Source: Streptomyces asoensis (GTDB taxonomy: Bacteria > Actinomycetota > Actinomycetes > Streptomycetales > Streptomycetaceae). From it: a stretch of 64,000 bases of DNA. The DNA lies in contig NZ_BNEB01000005.1 in assembly GCF_016860545.1 (NCBI RefSeq), forward strand, positions 2,666,001 through 2,730,000. The letters are read 5' to 3'. Position 1 is the stretch's first letter. Every line of letters starts with the position of its first letter. This document shows, one piece after another, positions 1-8,143 of the stretch. The translations under genes were made by a program, and so were the position numbers. The notes below the pieces were generated by a model that was not told the origin of the DNA, ran no database searches, and saw nothing but the letters and a program-made list of their open reading frames with translations.

Positions 1-206
1 CCCCCGTGGGTGACCACCCGGCCGACGGCCCGGCAGCCGAGCGCGGACGAGCCGGCGGGCAGGTCGCCGACGGTCAGGTCGCCGCGGGTGAGCGCGCAGG
101 CGGGCGGCCCGGGGGCCTCCCCCTCGCGGACCGCCGACAGCGACACCGCCACCAGGAACGCCGCGACCGCCCTGCCGACCAGCCCCGGTCCGCGCCGCCG
201 TGCCAC
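1..206 (-). CDS. Secreted protein of unknown function, N-terminal part only
   Basis: The reading frame stays open from a GTG at 206 to the left edge of the window, so only the first 68 or so codons are seen. The start is chosen because GGGGAG lies seven bases upstream. The N-terminus has a run of arginines followed by a hydrophobic segment (GLVGRAVAAFLVAVSLSAV), which looks like a signal peptide. The downstream part contains two cysteines and repeated Gly-Asp-Leu motifs. I do not recognise the family. It is transcribed leftwards, away from the DUF3817/MTH1187 pair that ends at 323. Confidence 0.55.
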   Translation of the reverse strand, partial: MARRRGPGLVGRAVAAFLVAVSLSAVREGEAPGPPACALTRGDLTVGDLPAGSSALGCRAVGRVVTHG

Positions 207-301
207 CGCACACTCCCCTTCGAAGCCACGCCGGGAGCGGGACTTGATCGACTCCGGGAGAGATTAGCGAGGCGGCACCGGCCGAACCGTCATCCGGGAT
301 G

Positions 302-332
302 ACCCGTTCGAGCGACTACCGCTCAAACGGGT
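302..332. terminator. Hairpin terminator overlapping the end of the MTH1187 gene
   Basis: Two 13-base arms (302-314 and 320-332) pair with one mismatch around a 5-base loop. The hairpin overlaps the TGA stop of the gene at 323-652 and so probably ends that two-gene transcript. There is no T-run, as is usual in Streptomyces. Confidence 0.5.
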
Positions 333-652
333 GTCCCGTGGCGGCCCGGGGCGCTAGGGGGCCGTTCCAGGTGGCGTTCCACCGTCTCGACCTTGGAGGT
401 CAGGCCGTCCGTGACGCCGGGGCGGATGTCCGCCTTCAGCACGAGGGAGACCCGGGGGGCGCGCTCCTCGACGGCGGCGACGGCGCGCCGGACGACGTCC
501 ATGACCTCGTCCCACTCGCCCTCGACGGAGGTGAACATGGCGTCCGTGCGGTTCGGCAGGCCCGACTCGCGGACCACCCGGACGGCGTCGGCGACGTACT
601 CGCCGACGTCCTCGCCGACACCCAGCGGCGTGACCGAGAAGGCGACGATCAT
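323..652 (-). CDS. MTH1187 family thiamine-binding protein
   Basis: This is a 109-residue protein starting MIVAFSVTPLG, with a ferredoxin-like fold pattern typical of the MTH1187/YkoF-like family (about 100 residues, usual length). Members bind thiamine or its pyrimidine precursor, or act as small homotetrameric ligand-binding proteins; the ligand here is not visible from sequence. Conserved family features are the opening strand, the SGLPN segment and the FTSVEGEWDEV block. Its ATG overlaps the stop of the upstream DUF3817 gene by ATGA, so the two are almost certainly co-transcribed and translationally coupled. A cytosolic location is expected. Confidence 0.8.
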   Translation of the reverse strand: MIVAFSVTPLGVGEDVGEYVADAVRVVRESGLPNRTDAMFTSVEGEWDEVMDVVRRAVAAVEERAPRVSLVLKADIRPGVTDGLTSKVETVERHLERPPSAPGRHGTPV

Positions 653-993
653 GCGTTCACGACGCCTTCCTTGCGGGCGCGGGAGGCGATGACCGCGTCC
701 TCGGCCTCGCGGCGCAGCCGGCGCTCGGCGAAGAAGCCGCCGGTCGGCAGGACCGACAGGACGAAGTAGAGGGCCGCGGTGCCCAGCGGCCACTTCGCGC
801 GGTTCCAGGCGTCGGCCCAGAAGAGCACGTAGAGGACGAAGAGCACGCCGTGGACCATGCCCATCACGGGCACCGCGTTGAAGTCGGTGGTCCGCTTCAG
901 CACCGAGCAGACCAGCAGCAGGAGGAAGGACACGGCCTCGGGGGCGGAGACCAGGCGCAGTCGGCGGAGGGCGGAGGCTGTCTTCAGGTCCAC
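649..993 (-). CDS. DUF3817 domain integral membrane protein
   Basis: This is a 114-residue protein with three hydrophobic segments: about residues 20-33 (SFLLLLVCSVL), 43-60 (MGMVHGVLFVLYVLFW) and 70-88. This matches the small DUF3817 (YdzA/YkvI-like) family, which is widespread in actinobacteria and has no known activity. Translation starts at GTG 993, with GAAGGTG five bases upstream. It overlaps the MTH1187 gene by four bases and forms a two-gene operon with it. It is divergent from the AIM24 genes; the 195-bp spacer holds both promoters, in which I see no unambiguous boxes on this side. Confidence 0.8.
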   Translation of the reverse strand: MDLKTASALRRLRLVSAPEAVSFLLLLVCSVLKRTTDFNAVPVMGMVHGVLFVLYVLFWADAWNRAKWPLGTAALYFVLSVLPTGGFFAERRLRREAEDAVIASRARKEGVVNA

Positions 994-1170
994 GGGTCAC
1001 CTTCGGGGTGGGGAGGCAGAGGTGGGGCGGCAAGGGTGGGGCGGCACGGCGGCGGACGGTTTGTGAACGCACGCACAAGCGTTCGTCCATTGTGGCAAAC
1101 CGTCCCTGTGAGGGTGCGTTCAGGGTCGTTCTCCACCCCTGGGTGCTGTTCGGCGCACCCCTGTGGCGGA

Positions 1171-1189
1171 TACCTTCCCAGCGTGGCGA
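1171..1189 (+). promoter_or_regulatory. Possible promoter of a leaderless AIM24 transcript
   Basis: A TACCTT hexamer lies at 1171-1176, seven bases before GTG 1183. No Shine-Dalgarno sequence precedes either GTG 1183 or ATG 1189. This spacing fits a leaderless mRNA, common in Streptomyces. No good -35 box is visible. Confidence 0.3.
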
Positions 1190-1821
1190 TGTTTCGACTT
1201 CAAGGCAGCAAAGTGCTCGCCGTCGACATGACCGGGGACGCCGTGAAGGCGAAGAACGGCTCGATGGTCGCGTACGACGGGCAGATGGCGTTCAAGAAGC
1301 TCAGCGGGGGCGGTGAGGGCATCCGGGGGATGGTCACCCGCAGGCTCACCGGTGAGCAGATGACCATGATGGAGGTGAGGGGGCAGGGGATCTGCTGGCT
1401 GGCCGACCGGGCCTCCGAGATCAATCTCGTGCGGCTCCAGGGGGACAAGCTGTACGTCGAGTCGAGCAACCTGCTCGCGACCGACAGCGGGCTCAGGACC
1501 GGGACGAGTTTCACCGGCCTGCGCGGCGCGACGCAGGGCAACGGGCTGTTCACGACGACCGTCGAGGGCACCGGCCAGGCGGCGATCACCTCGGACGGCC
1601 CGGCGGTGGTGCTGCGGGTCAGCCCGCAGTTCCCGCTGACCGTCGACCCCGGCGCCTATGTCGCGCACCAGGGGAACGTCCGGCAGTCCTTCCAGTCCGG
1701 TGTGACCTTCCGCACCCTGATGGGCGAGGGCGGCGGCGAGGCCTTCCAGATCCGCTTCGAGGGGGACGGCCTGGTGTACGTCCAGCCGAGCGAGCGCAAC
1801 ACGATCGCGGGGGACGTGTGA
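1189..1821 (+). CDS. AIM24 family protein, first of three tandem paralogues
   Basis: This 210-residue protein starts MFRLQGSKVLAVDM; GTG 1183, two codons earlier, is an alternative start. The AIM24 family (TIGR00266/DUF124) folds as a double beta-sandwich related to TRAP-like subunits. It is recognised by repeated short beta-strands and glycines (VRGQGICWLA, VDPGAYVAHQGNV, GGEAFQIRFEGDGLVYVQPSE). The bacterial function is not established. The next two genes encode paralogues and all three are packed without gaps, which suggests a hetero-oligomer made from one operon. No signal peptide or membrane segment is seen. Confidence 0.85.
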   Translation: MFRLQGSKVLAVDMTGDAVKAKNGSMVAYDGQMAFKKLSGGGEGIRGMVTRRLTGEQMTMMEVRGQGICWLADRASEINLVRLQGDKLYVESSNLLATDSGLRTGTSFTGLRGATQGNGLFTTTVEGTGQAAITSDGPAVVLRVSPQFPLTVDPGAYVAHQGNVRQSFQSGVTFRTLMGEGGGEAFQIRFEGDGLVYVQPSERNTIAGDV

Positions 1822-1822
1822 G

Positions 1823-2473
1823 ATGACCTTCCGTGAGATCAACTCCAAGATGGTCGAGGCGACCGTCGTCCCCGGTCAGCGGCTCTTCAGTCAGCGCGGG
1901 GCCATGCTGGCCTACCGCGGCGAGGTGTCCTTCACCCCCAACGTCCAGGGCGGCCAGGGCGGGGTGATGTCCATGATCGGGCGGCGGCTCGCCAACGAGG
2001 ACACCCCCCTGATGACCGTCGAGGGCAGCGGCACGGTGCTGTTCGGGCACGGCGGCCACCACGTCCAGGTCATCCGGCTCAGCGGGGACACGCTGTACGT
2101 GGAGGCGGACCGGCTGCTCGCCTTCGAGGGCACGCTCCAGCAGGGCACGATGTTCCTCGGCTCCCAGGGCGGGGTCATGGGCATGGTCCGCGGCCAGGTC
2201 AGCGGCCAGGGCCTGTTCACCACCACCCTCAAGGGCCAGGGCGCGGTCGCCGTCATGGCGCACGGCGGGGTCTTCGAGGTGCCGATCACCCCGCAGCGCC
2301 CGGTGCACGTCGACCCCCAGGCCTACGTCGCCCACCACGGCGACGTCCGCAACAAGCTGTCGACGGCGCTGGGCTGGCGGGACATGGTGGGCCGGGGCTC
2401 CGGCGAGGCGTTCCAGCTGGAGCTGAGCGGCAGCGGTGCGGTGTTCGTCCAGGCGTCGGAGGAGAAGCTGTGA
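1823..2473 (+). CDS. AIM24 family protein, second of three tandem paralogues
   Basis: This is a 216-residue AIM24 (TIGR00266) protein that begins one base after the preceding stop. It shares with its neighbours the pattern YVAHHGDVRNKLS followed by SGEAFQLELSGSGAVFVQASE near the C-terminus. The middle is glycine-rich (FLGSQGGVMGMVRGQVSGQGLFTTTLKGQG), consistent with many tight beta-turns. Translation is likely coupled to the first gene. It overlaps the third gene by GTGA at 2470-2473. The function is unknown, and the three-gene cluster argues for a shared complex. Confidence 0.85.
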   Translation: MTFREINSKMVEATVVPGQRLFSQRGAMLAYRGEVSFTPNVQGGQGGVMSMIGRRLANEDTPLMTVEGSGTVLFGHGGHHVQVIRLSGDTLYVEADRLLAFEGTLQQGTMFLGSQGGVMGMVRGQVSGQGLFTTTLKGQGAVAVMAHGGVFEVPITPQRPVHVDPQAYVAHHGDVRNKLSTALGWRDMVGRGSGEAFQLELSGSGAVFVQASEEKL

Positions 2474-3282
2474 GCATGTACGGGGCTCCGGGCGGCGGCC
2501 CGACGGTGCACGACCCGATGACCCTGCCGGTCGACGACAACGTCAACAGCTACACCTTCTGCGTGGAGCTCAAGGGGAGCCAGTGGTTCCTCCAGAAGGG
2601 GAAGATGATCGCCTACTACGGGTCGATCGACTTCAACGGCGTCGGGCACGGCCGACTGGACCGTCTGGTGCGCACTTCCTTCCATTCGCCTCTGCACGCG
2701 AGCGACTGGGTGGTGGCGGAGGGCTCGGGCAAGATGCTCCTCGCCGACCGGGCCTTCGACGTGAATTCGTACGATCTGGACGACGGCAACCTGACCATTC
2801 GCTCGGGCAATCTCCTCGCTTTTCAGCCAAGTCTGTCGCTCAAGCAGTCGATCGTGCCGGGATTTCTGACGCTGATCGGAACCGGCAAGTTCGTCGCCGC
2901 ATCTAACGGTCCGGTGGTGTTCATGGAACCCCCGATCCGGGTCGACCCGCAGGCACTCGTCGGCTGGGCCGACTGCCCGTCCCCGTGCCATCACTACGAC
3001 CACGGGTACATGACCGGCGTCATGGGCGGTCTACGTGCACTGACGGGCCTGGGCGGGGCCTCCGGCGAGGAGCACCAGTTCGAGTTCGTGGGCGCCGGTA
3101 CGGTGCTGCTCCAGTCGACCGAACTGCTCATGGCGGAGCAGGCCACGGGAGCGGTCCCGCACGAGCCGGGAGTACCCGGCGGGGGCCCCGGAGCAGGTGG
3201 GCACGGCGGCCACGGAGGGCAAACCGGCGCACCGCGCCTTCCCGGACAGCTCGGGGACCTGCAACGTCGCTTCGGGCTGTGA
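2470..3282 (+). CDS. AIM24 family protein with Gly/His-rich tail, third paralogue
   Basis: This 270-residue protein starts at GTG 2470, overlapping the previous stop. The AIM24 core spans about residues 20-225 and ends EHQFEFVGAGTVLLQSTE. Compared with the other two it carries an insertion around VGWADCPSPCHHYDHGYM, with two Cys and three His that could bind metal. It also has a C-terminal tail rich in Gly, Pro and His (GGHGGHGG). The stretch 2680-2900 is less GC-rich than its neighbours. Function unknown. Confidence 0.8.
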   Translation: MSMYGAPGGGPTVHDPMTLPVDDNVNSYTFCVELKGSQWFLQKGKMIAYYGSIDFNGVGHGRLDRLVRTSFHSPLHASDWVVAEGSGKMLLADRAFDVNSYDLDDGNLTIRSGNLLAFQPSLSLKQSIVPGFLTLIGTGKFVAASNGPVVFMEPPIRVDPQALVGWADCPSPCHHYDHGYMTGVMGGLRALTGLGGASGEEHQFEFVGAGTVLLQSTELLMAEQATGAVPHEPGVPGGGPGAGGHGGHGGQTGAPRLPGQLGDLQRRFGL

Positions 3283-3362
3283 GCGGTAGTCTGCGGAGGG
3301 TGACATCGAACGCGTGCGCACCGTCACACCGCCCACACTAGTTCGCCTTTCAACATTTTAGG

Positions 3363-3375
3363 TAGACTTCAATTA
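3363..3375 (+). promoter_or_regulatory. -10 box of a leaderless MarR-family gene
   Basis: TAGACT at 3363-3368 lies seven bases before the ATG at 3375, with no ribosome-binding site between them. The transcript is therefore probably leaderless. The surrounding 40 bases are strikingly AT-rich for this genome and are a likely place for autoregulation. Confidence 0.45.
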
Positions 3376-3851
3376 TGGAGACCGAAACGGCCACGCGCTG
3401 GCTGACCGATGCGGAGCAGTGCGCCTGGCGCACCCACCTGGAGGTCAACAGGCTGTTGACGTACCAGCTCGAGAAGGATCTCCAACCGTTCGGCCTGACC
3501 ATGAACGACTACGAGATCCTGGTGAACCTCTCCGAGTCGGAGGGCGTCCGGATGCGGATGAGCGACCTCGCGTCCGCGACCCTCCAGTCCAAGAGCCGTC
3601 TCTCGCACCAGATCACGCGGATGGAGAGCGCGAACCTGGTGCGCCGTGAGAACTGCGAGTCGGACCGCCGCGGCCTGTACGCGGTGCTGACCGAGCACGG
3701 CATGGAGACGATGCAGAAGGTCGCGCCGCACCACGTGGACTCCGTGCGGCGGCACTTCGTCGACCTGCTCACCCCCGAGGCCACCGCGGAACTGTCCAGG
3801 GCCCTGAAGCCCGTCGCGGAGCACCTGCGCGGGCAGCGCGGGCGTCCCTGA
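3375..3851 (+). CDS. MarR family winged-helix transcriptional regulator
   Basis: This 158-residue protein has a typical MarR length and layout: an N-terminal dimerisation helix, then a winged helix-turn-helix (about residues 45-105) with the recognition helix near LASATLQSKSRLSHQITRME, the wing near RRENCESDRRG(L)YAVLTEHG, and C-terminal dimerisation helices. MarR proteins repress nearby genes and release DNA on ligand binding. The AT-rich promoter region directly upstream may be its own operator. It converges on the MFS exporter gene, which is a plausible regulatory target by family habit, though promoter evidence for that is lacking. Confidence 0.9.
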   Translation: METETATRWLTDAEQCAWRTHLEVNRLLTYQLEKDLQPFGLTMNDYEILVNLSESEGVRMRMSDLASATLQSKSRLSHQITRMESANLVRRENCESDRRGLYAVLTEHGMETMQKVAPHHVDSVRRHFVDLLTPEATAELSRALKPVAEHLRGQRGRP

Positions 3852-3884
3852 GGGACCACCGGACCACCGGACCCGGACCACCAC

Positions 3885-3933
3885 CGGACGCCGGCCGCCC
3901 GTGCCCGACCAGGGCACGGGCGGCCGGCGTCCG
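3885..3933. terminator. Strong bidirectional terminator between MarR and MFS genes
   Basis: Two perfect 22-base arms (3885-3906 and 3912-3933) flank a 5-base loop. The hairpin sits between convergent genes ending at 3851 and 3966 and can serve both. Directly before it is a short run of GGACCACC repeats (3853-3887). Confidence 0.85.
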
Positions 3934-3965
3934 CGTCCGCGGCTCGGCTCGACGGGGGGCTCGGC

Positions 3966-5198
3966 TCAGGCGAGGGGTGCGAGGCCGGTCGCGGCCCGCC
4001 CGACCCGGCGGACGGCCACGGCCGCCGCCGTCGCCAGCACGACCGCCCCGGTGACCGCGAAGCACAGCCCCACCGGCAGCCGCCCGGCCAGCGCCCCGGC
4101 GATCGCCGCACCGGCCGTACTGCCCGCGTTGACGGCCGTGTTCACCCACGCCCCGGCCCGCACCCGGGCCTGCGGGGCCGCGGCCTCGTCGGCGAGGAGA
4201 TAGGCCGTGGTGATCGCCGGGGACACGAAGAACCCGGCGGCCGTGACGGCCACGGTGAGCGTGCCGATGCCCGGCGCGAGTCCCGCACCGCACAGCGCCA
4301 GCCCGAGCCCCGCCGTGATCAGCGGCAGCCGCGCCGTCGCCGGTGCCCGCCAGGCCACGGCGCCGTTGAGCAGCCCGCCGACCGCGCTGCCCGCCGACAG
4401 CGCGGCGAGCACCCAGGCCGCGCCCGCCCCGCCGCTCCCCGGCCCGTGGCGTTCGGCGAAGGCCACGACCAGCAGATCGAGGACGCCCAGCGCGAGGCCC
4501 ACGCCCGCGACGGCGGCCACCGGCCGTCCGATCCCGCGCAGCCCGGCGCCGCCCCGGCCGGCGCCGCCGCTCTTCTCCGGACGGACCTCCCGTACGGCAG
4601 GCGACGACACGAACCCGGCCGTGCCCACGGCCATCAGGGCCGCCCCGACGGCGATGCCGGCGACCGGCGGCGCGACGCCGACGAGCACCCCGACCAGCAG
4701 CGGACCGGTGACGAACAGCAGTTCCTCGGCGACCCCGTCCAGGCTGTAGGCGCGTTGCAGCAGGGCGCGGTCGGGGGTGAGGGTGCCCCACACCGCCCGC
4801 ATCGTCGGCCCGAGCGGCGGCACACAGACGCCCGCGGCGGCGGCGAGAACGGCGACCGGCACGGCACCCGTGCGGCCCGGGCCGGCGAGGACGAACGCCA
4901 GCAGGGCGAGCGCCGCCAGATGGGCCGCGGTCATCGGCACGAGCGCCCGGCGCGGCCCGTGCCGGTCGATCAGGGCAGCCCGGGCGGGCGACAGGAACAC
5001 GGTGGCGGCCCCGAACAGGGCCATCACGGTGCCCGCCACCGTGTAGGAGCCCGAGGACCGGATCACGGCGAGCATGACGGACAGCGGGACGATCCCGTAG
5101 GACAGCCGGCCGGTCAGGGCGGCGGCGAAGGTGCGGCGGGCGTGCGGGACGCGCAGGACGGCGGCGTACGAGGGCCGCGGGGCAGGCGGAGCGGACAT
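3966..5198 (-). CDS. MFS family transporter
   Basis: This 410-residue integral membrane protein has about 12 hydrophobic segments. After the second helix comes a motif resembling the MFS loop signature (ALIDRHGPRRAL, residues about 75-87). It is most like drug- or metabolite-efflux MFS proteins of actinobacteria; the substrate cannot be read from sequence. The start is ATG 5198 with GAGGAAC upstream. It converges with the MarR gene, separated only by a strong terminator. The 560-bp spacer upstream is peculiar and is described separately. Confidence 0.85.
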   Translation of the reverse strand: MSAPPAPRPSYAAVLRVPHARRTFAAALTGRLSYGIVPLSVMLAVIRSSGSYTVAGTVMALFGAATVFLSPARAALIDRHGPRRALVPMTAAHLAALALLAFVLAGPGRTGAVPVAVLAAAAGVCVPPLGPTMRAVWGTLTPDRALLQRAYSLDGVAEELLFVTGPLLVGVLVGVAPPVAGIAVGAALMAVGTAGFVSSPAVREVRPEKSGGAGRGGAGLRGIGRPVAAVAGVGLALGVLDLLVVAFAERHGPGSGGAGAAWVLAALSAGSAVGGLLNGAVAWRAPATARLPLITAGLGLALCGAGLAPGIGTLTVAVTAAGFFVSPAITTAYLLADEAAAPQARVRAGAWVNTAVNAGSTAGAAIAGALAGRLPVGLCFAVTGAVVLATAAAVAVRRVGRAATGLAPLA

Positions 5199-5760
5199 GA
5201 GGAGTTCCTCGACTCATGGCAGGGAAACGGGGACGCCTGATCGCCGCGAGCGGTGCGGCCGTACGCCGCTCACCGGTCGCGGGCCTGGGCGGGCCCTATG
5301 CCAAGAGGAGGAACACGCCCCGGACGCTACCAGCCCGCCCGCGAACCCACCGACCCCTTTTCTCGGCACCGGCCCCCAACCGGCCTCCGCCGCACCACGC
5401 ACCACGGCCGCACACTCCCCCGCCGGGCTCCCACATCAAGCCCGCGCCCGCGCCCCCTCACGCCGGGCTCCGCCACCCCGGCCCGCGCTCGCACACCCGC
5501 ACGCCGGACCGCACCACGCACCTCTGCCCCGGCCGCCCGCTCCCGCACCGGGCACACCCCCGCCCCGCGCCACGTACCCCGGCGCCGCGCCGCGCACCTG
5601 CCTCCGCACCGCGCGCCTCACCCGGCAGCGCCGGGCACCCTCGCTCCCGGCCGCTCACCCCAGCGCCGGACCACGCATCCCCGAGCCGCTCGCCCAGCGC
5701 CGGGCACACGCCCGCCACGCATCCCCGCGCCGTCCGGCTCACCCGGCCGGGGTCGGCAGG
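5199..5760. repeat. C-rich, repeat-bearing spacer without a supportable gene
   Basis: This stretch separates the MFS start from the meaB stop. From about 5320 the + strand is extremely rich in C and poor in G. Degenerate repeats occur: a 13-base element CAGCGCCGGGCAC at 5626 and 5695 (shortened copy at 5661), and CCACGCATCCCCG at 5671 and 5715. Several frames remain open, but only because stops are rare at this composition; none has a ribosome-binding site or a recognisable product. On the minus strand, the direction of meaB transcription, the RNA would be G-rich. Confidence 0.6.
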
Positions 5761-6720
5761 TCAGTGTTCCGTGAGGCCTGCCACCAGTTCGTCCGCCGCG
5801 CGGTAGGGGTCGAGTCCGCCGGCGACGATGCGTTCCGCGAGGGTGCTCAGCCGGCGGTCCCCGTGCAGGTCACCGATGCGCTCACGCAGGGCCGTCACGG
5901 CGATGGTCTCGACCTCGCGGGCCGCGCGCGAGCGGCGCCGCTCGGTGAGGACGCCGTGCTCCTCCATCCACGCGCGGTGCTTCTCCAGCGCCTCCACGAC
6001 CTCGTCGACCCCCTCGGCGCGGGCGGCGACCGTCTTCACGATCGGCGGGCGCCAGTCGCCGGGCCCGCGGGCCTCGCCGAGGCCGAGCATGTGGTTCAGC
6101 TCCCGGGCGGTGGCGTCGGCGCCGTCCCGGTCGGCCTTGTTGACGACGTAGACGTCCCCGATCTCCAGGATCCCGGCCTTGGCCGCCTGGATGCCGTCGC
6201 CCATGCCGGGTGCGAGCAGGACGACGGAGGTGTCGGCCTGGGAGGCGATCTCGACCTCCGACTGGCCCACGCCGACCGTCTCCACCAGGATCACGTCGCA
6301 GCCCGCCGCGTCCAGGACCCGGATCGCCTGCGGCGCCGCCCAGGCGAGGCCGCCCAGGTGGCCCCGGGTGGCCATCGAGCGGATGTAGACGCCGGGGTCG
6401 GAGGCGTGCTCCGACATCCGGACGCGGTCGCCGAGCAGGGCGCCGCCGGAGAACGGCGAGGAGGGGTCGACGGCCAGCACGCCGACCCTGCGGCCCTGCT
6501 TGCGGTAGGCGGTGACCAGCGCGGACGTCGACGTCGACTTGCCGACGCCCGGTGAGCCGGTCAGGCCGACCACGTACGCGTTGCCCGTGAGCGGGGCCAG
6601 CGCCTCCATGACCTCCCTGAGCTGCGGCGACGCCCCCTCCACCAGGGAGATCAGCCGGGCCACGGCCCGCGGCCGGCCTTCCCTGGCCTGGGCGACCAGC
6701 GAGGAGACGTCCTGCATCAC
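5761..6720 (-). CDS. meaB: Methylmalonyl-CoA mutase-associated GTPase MeaB
   Basis: This is a 319-residue G3E-family P-loop GTPase that protects and loads adenosylcobalamin-dependent methylmalonyl-CoA mutase. Visible motifs are Walker A GSPGVGKS (55-62), the switch segment AVDPSSPFSGGALLGDR (83-99), Walker B region ETVGVGQSE (147-155) and the base-specificity motif NKAD (194-197). Length is normal for MeaB/ArgK. ATG 6717 is an alternative start. It lies 60 bp downstream of the thiolase gene, and the epimerase gene is just beyond, giving an acyl-CoA/methylmalonyl-CoA cluster. The mutase subunits are not in this window. Confidence 0.95.
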   Translation of the reverse strand: MMQDVSSLVAQAREGRPRAVARLISLVEGASPQLREVMEALAPLTGNAYVVGLTGSPGVGKSTSTSALVTAYRKQGRRVGVLAVDPSSPFSGGALLGDRVRMSEHASDPGVYIRSMATRGHLGGLAWAAPQAIRVLDAAGCDVILVETVGVGQSEVEIASQADTSVVLLAPGMGDGIQAAKAGILEIGDVYVVNKADRDGADATARELNHMLGLGEARGPGDWRPPIVKTVAARAEGVDEVVEALEKHRAWMEEHGVLTERRRSRAAREVETIAVTALRERIGDLHGDRRLSTLAERIVAGGLDPYRAADELVAGLTEH

Positions 6721-6780
6721 AGCTCCGTTCAGTTCCGCTCAGTTCCGTTCGGACCGTCGTACGGCAGACGTACGACGGGT

Positions 6781-7992
6781 TCAGGCCTTGGGGACCCGGA
6801 CGATCAGCGCGTCGCCCTGACCGCCGCCGCCGCACAGCGCGGCCGCGCCGACGCCGCCGCCCCGGCGCTTGAGCTCCAGGGCCAGGTGCAGCACGAGCCG
6901 GGCGCCGGACATGCCGATCGGGTGACCCAGGGCGATCGCACCCCCGTTGACGTTCACCTTTTCCGTGGACACGCCGAGGTCCTTCATTGACTGCACCGCG
7001 ACGGCGGCGAAGGCCTCGTTGATCTCGATGAGGTCGAGGTCGGACACCTCCAGGCCGTCCTTCTTCAGCGCGTGCAGGATGGCGTTCGAGGGCTGGGACT
7101 GGAGCGAGTTGTCCGGGCCGGCCACGTTGCCGTGGGCGCCGATCTCGGCGATCCACTCCAGGCCGAGCTCCTGCGCCTTGGTCTTGCTCATCACGACCAC
7201 GGCCGCCGCGCCGTCGGAGATCTGCGAGGAGGTGCCCGCGGTGATCGTGCCGTCCCGGGTGAACGCCGGGCGGAGCTTGCCCAGGGACTCCGCCGTGGTG
7301 TCGGCGCGGATGCCCTCGTCCTTGCTGAAGACGACCGGCTCGCCCTTGCGCTGGGGGATCTCCACCGGGGTGATCTCCGCCTCGAAGATGCCGTTCTTCT
7401 GCGCGGCGGCGGCCCTCTGATGGCTCAGCGCGGCGATCTCGTCCTGCTCCGGGCGCTCGATCCCGAGGCGCGTGTTGTGCTTCTCCGTGGACTCGCCCAT
7501 GGCGATGTTCTCGAAGGCGTCGGTCAGACCGTCGTACGCCATCGCGTCGAGCATCTCGATCGCCCCGTACTTGAAGCCCTCGCGGGACTTCGGCAGCAGA
7601 TGGGGGGCGTTGGTCATGGACTCCTGGCCGCCGGCCACCACGACGTCGAACTCACCCGCGCGGATCAGCTGGTCGGCCAGCGCGATCGCGTCGAGGCCCG
7701 ACAGGCACACCTTGTTGACGGTGAGTGCCGGGACGTTCATCGGGATGCCGGCCTTGACCGCGGCCTGGCGTGCCGGGATCTGCCCCGCCCCGGCCTGGAG
7801 CACCTGGCCCATGATCACGTACTGCACCTGGTCGCCACCGATCCCCGCACGGTCGAGGGCGGCCTTGATCGCGAAGCCGCCGAGGTCGGCTCCGGAGAAG
7901 GACTTGAGGGAGCCCAGCAGCCGTCCCATGGGCGTCCGCGCGCCCGCGACGATCACCGAGGTAGTGCCGTTGGAACCAGTCGATCCAGTCAT
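6781..7992 (-). CDS. Acetyl-CoA C-acetyltransferase (thiolase)
   Basis: This is a 403-residue thiolase. It condenses two acetyl-CoA to acetoacetyl-CoA, or cleaves 3-ketoacyl-CoA. The nucleophilic cysteine is Cys96 in NKVCLSG; Asn325 (INEAFA), His357 (GHPIG) and the second catalytic Cys387 (CGGGGQG) are all present, so the enzyme should be active. The length fits biosynthetic thiolases. It is followed after 60 bp by meaB and is divergent from methylmalonyl-CoA epimerase. The cluster points to propionyl/methylmalonyl-CoA supply, which also feeds polyketide synthesis in Streptomyces. Confidence 0.95.
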   Translation of the reverse strand: MTGSTGSNGTTSVIVAGARTPMGRLLGSLKSFSGADLGGFAIKAALDRAGIGGDQVQYVIMGQVLQAGAGQIPARQAAVKAGIPMNVPALTVNKVCLSGLDAIALADQLIRAGEFDVVVAGGQESMTNAPHLLPKSREGFKYGAIEMLDAMAYDGLTDAFENIAMGESTEKHNTRLGIERPEQDEIAALSHQRAAAAQKNGIFEAEITPVEIPQRKGEPVVFSKDEGIRADTTAESLGKLRPAFTRDGTITAGTSSQISDGAAAVVVMSKTKAQELGLEWIAEIGAHGNVAGPDNSLQSQPSNAILHALKKDGLEVSDLDLIEINEAFAAVAVQSMKDLGVSTEKVNVNGGAIALGHPIGMSGARLVLHLALELKRRGGGVGAAALCGGGGQGDALIVRVPKA

Positions 7993-8143
7993 GAGCTGCG
8001 ATTCCCCTTACCGGCCTGCACGGGCCGAGGAGTGAACGAGGGTTTACTTCGAATGTACTGAGTGGCACTCCGTGCCGTCACCGGGCCGTCGGTGTGATCG
8101 CGCGCACGTTGCGTAACCACCTCCGCCGCGTTGCACTGACTGC

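Noticed and set aside
5131..6555. A 474-codon + strand frame through the C-rich spacer and meaB
   Set aside because: It is antisense to meaB for most of its length and Pro/Arg/His-rich with no start signal.
7993..8143. Cobalamin riboswitch near the B12-linked genes (also checked before 24676)
   Set aside because: No B12-box-like sequence or long structured leader was recognised; the spacers are short.
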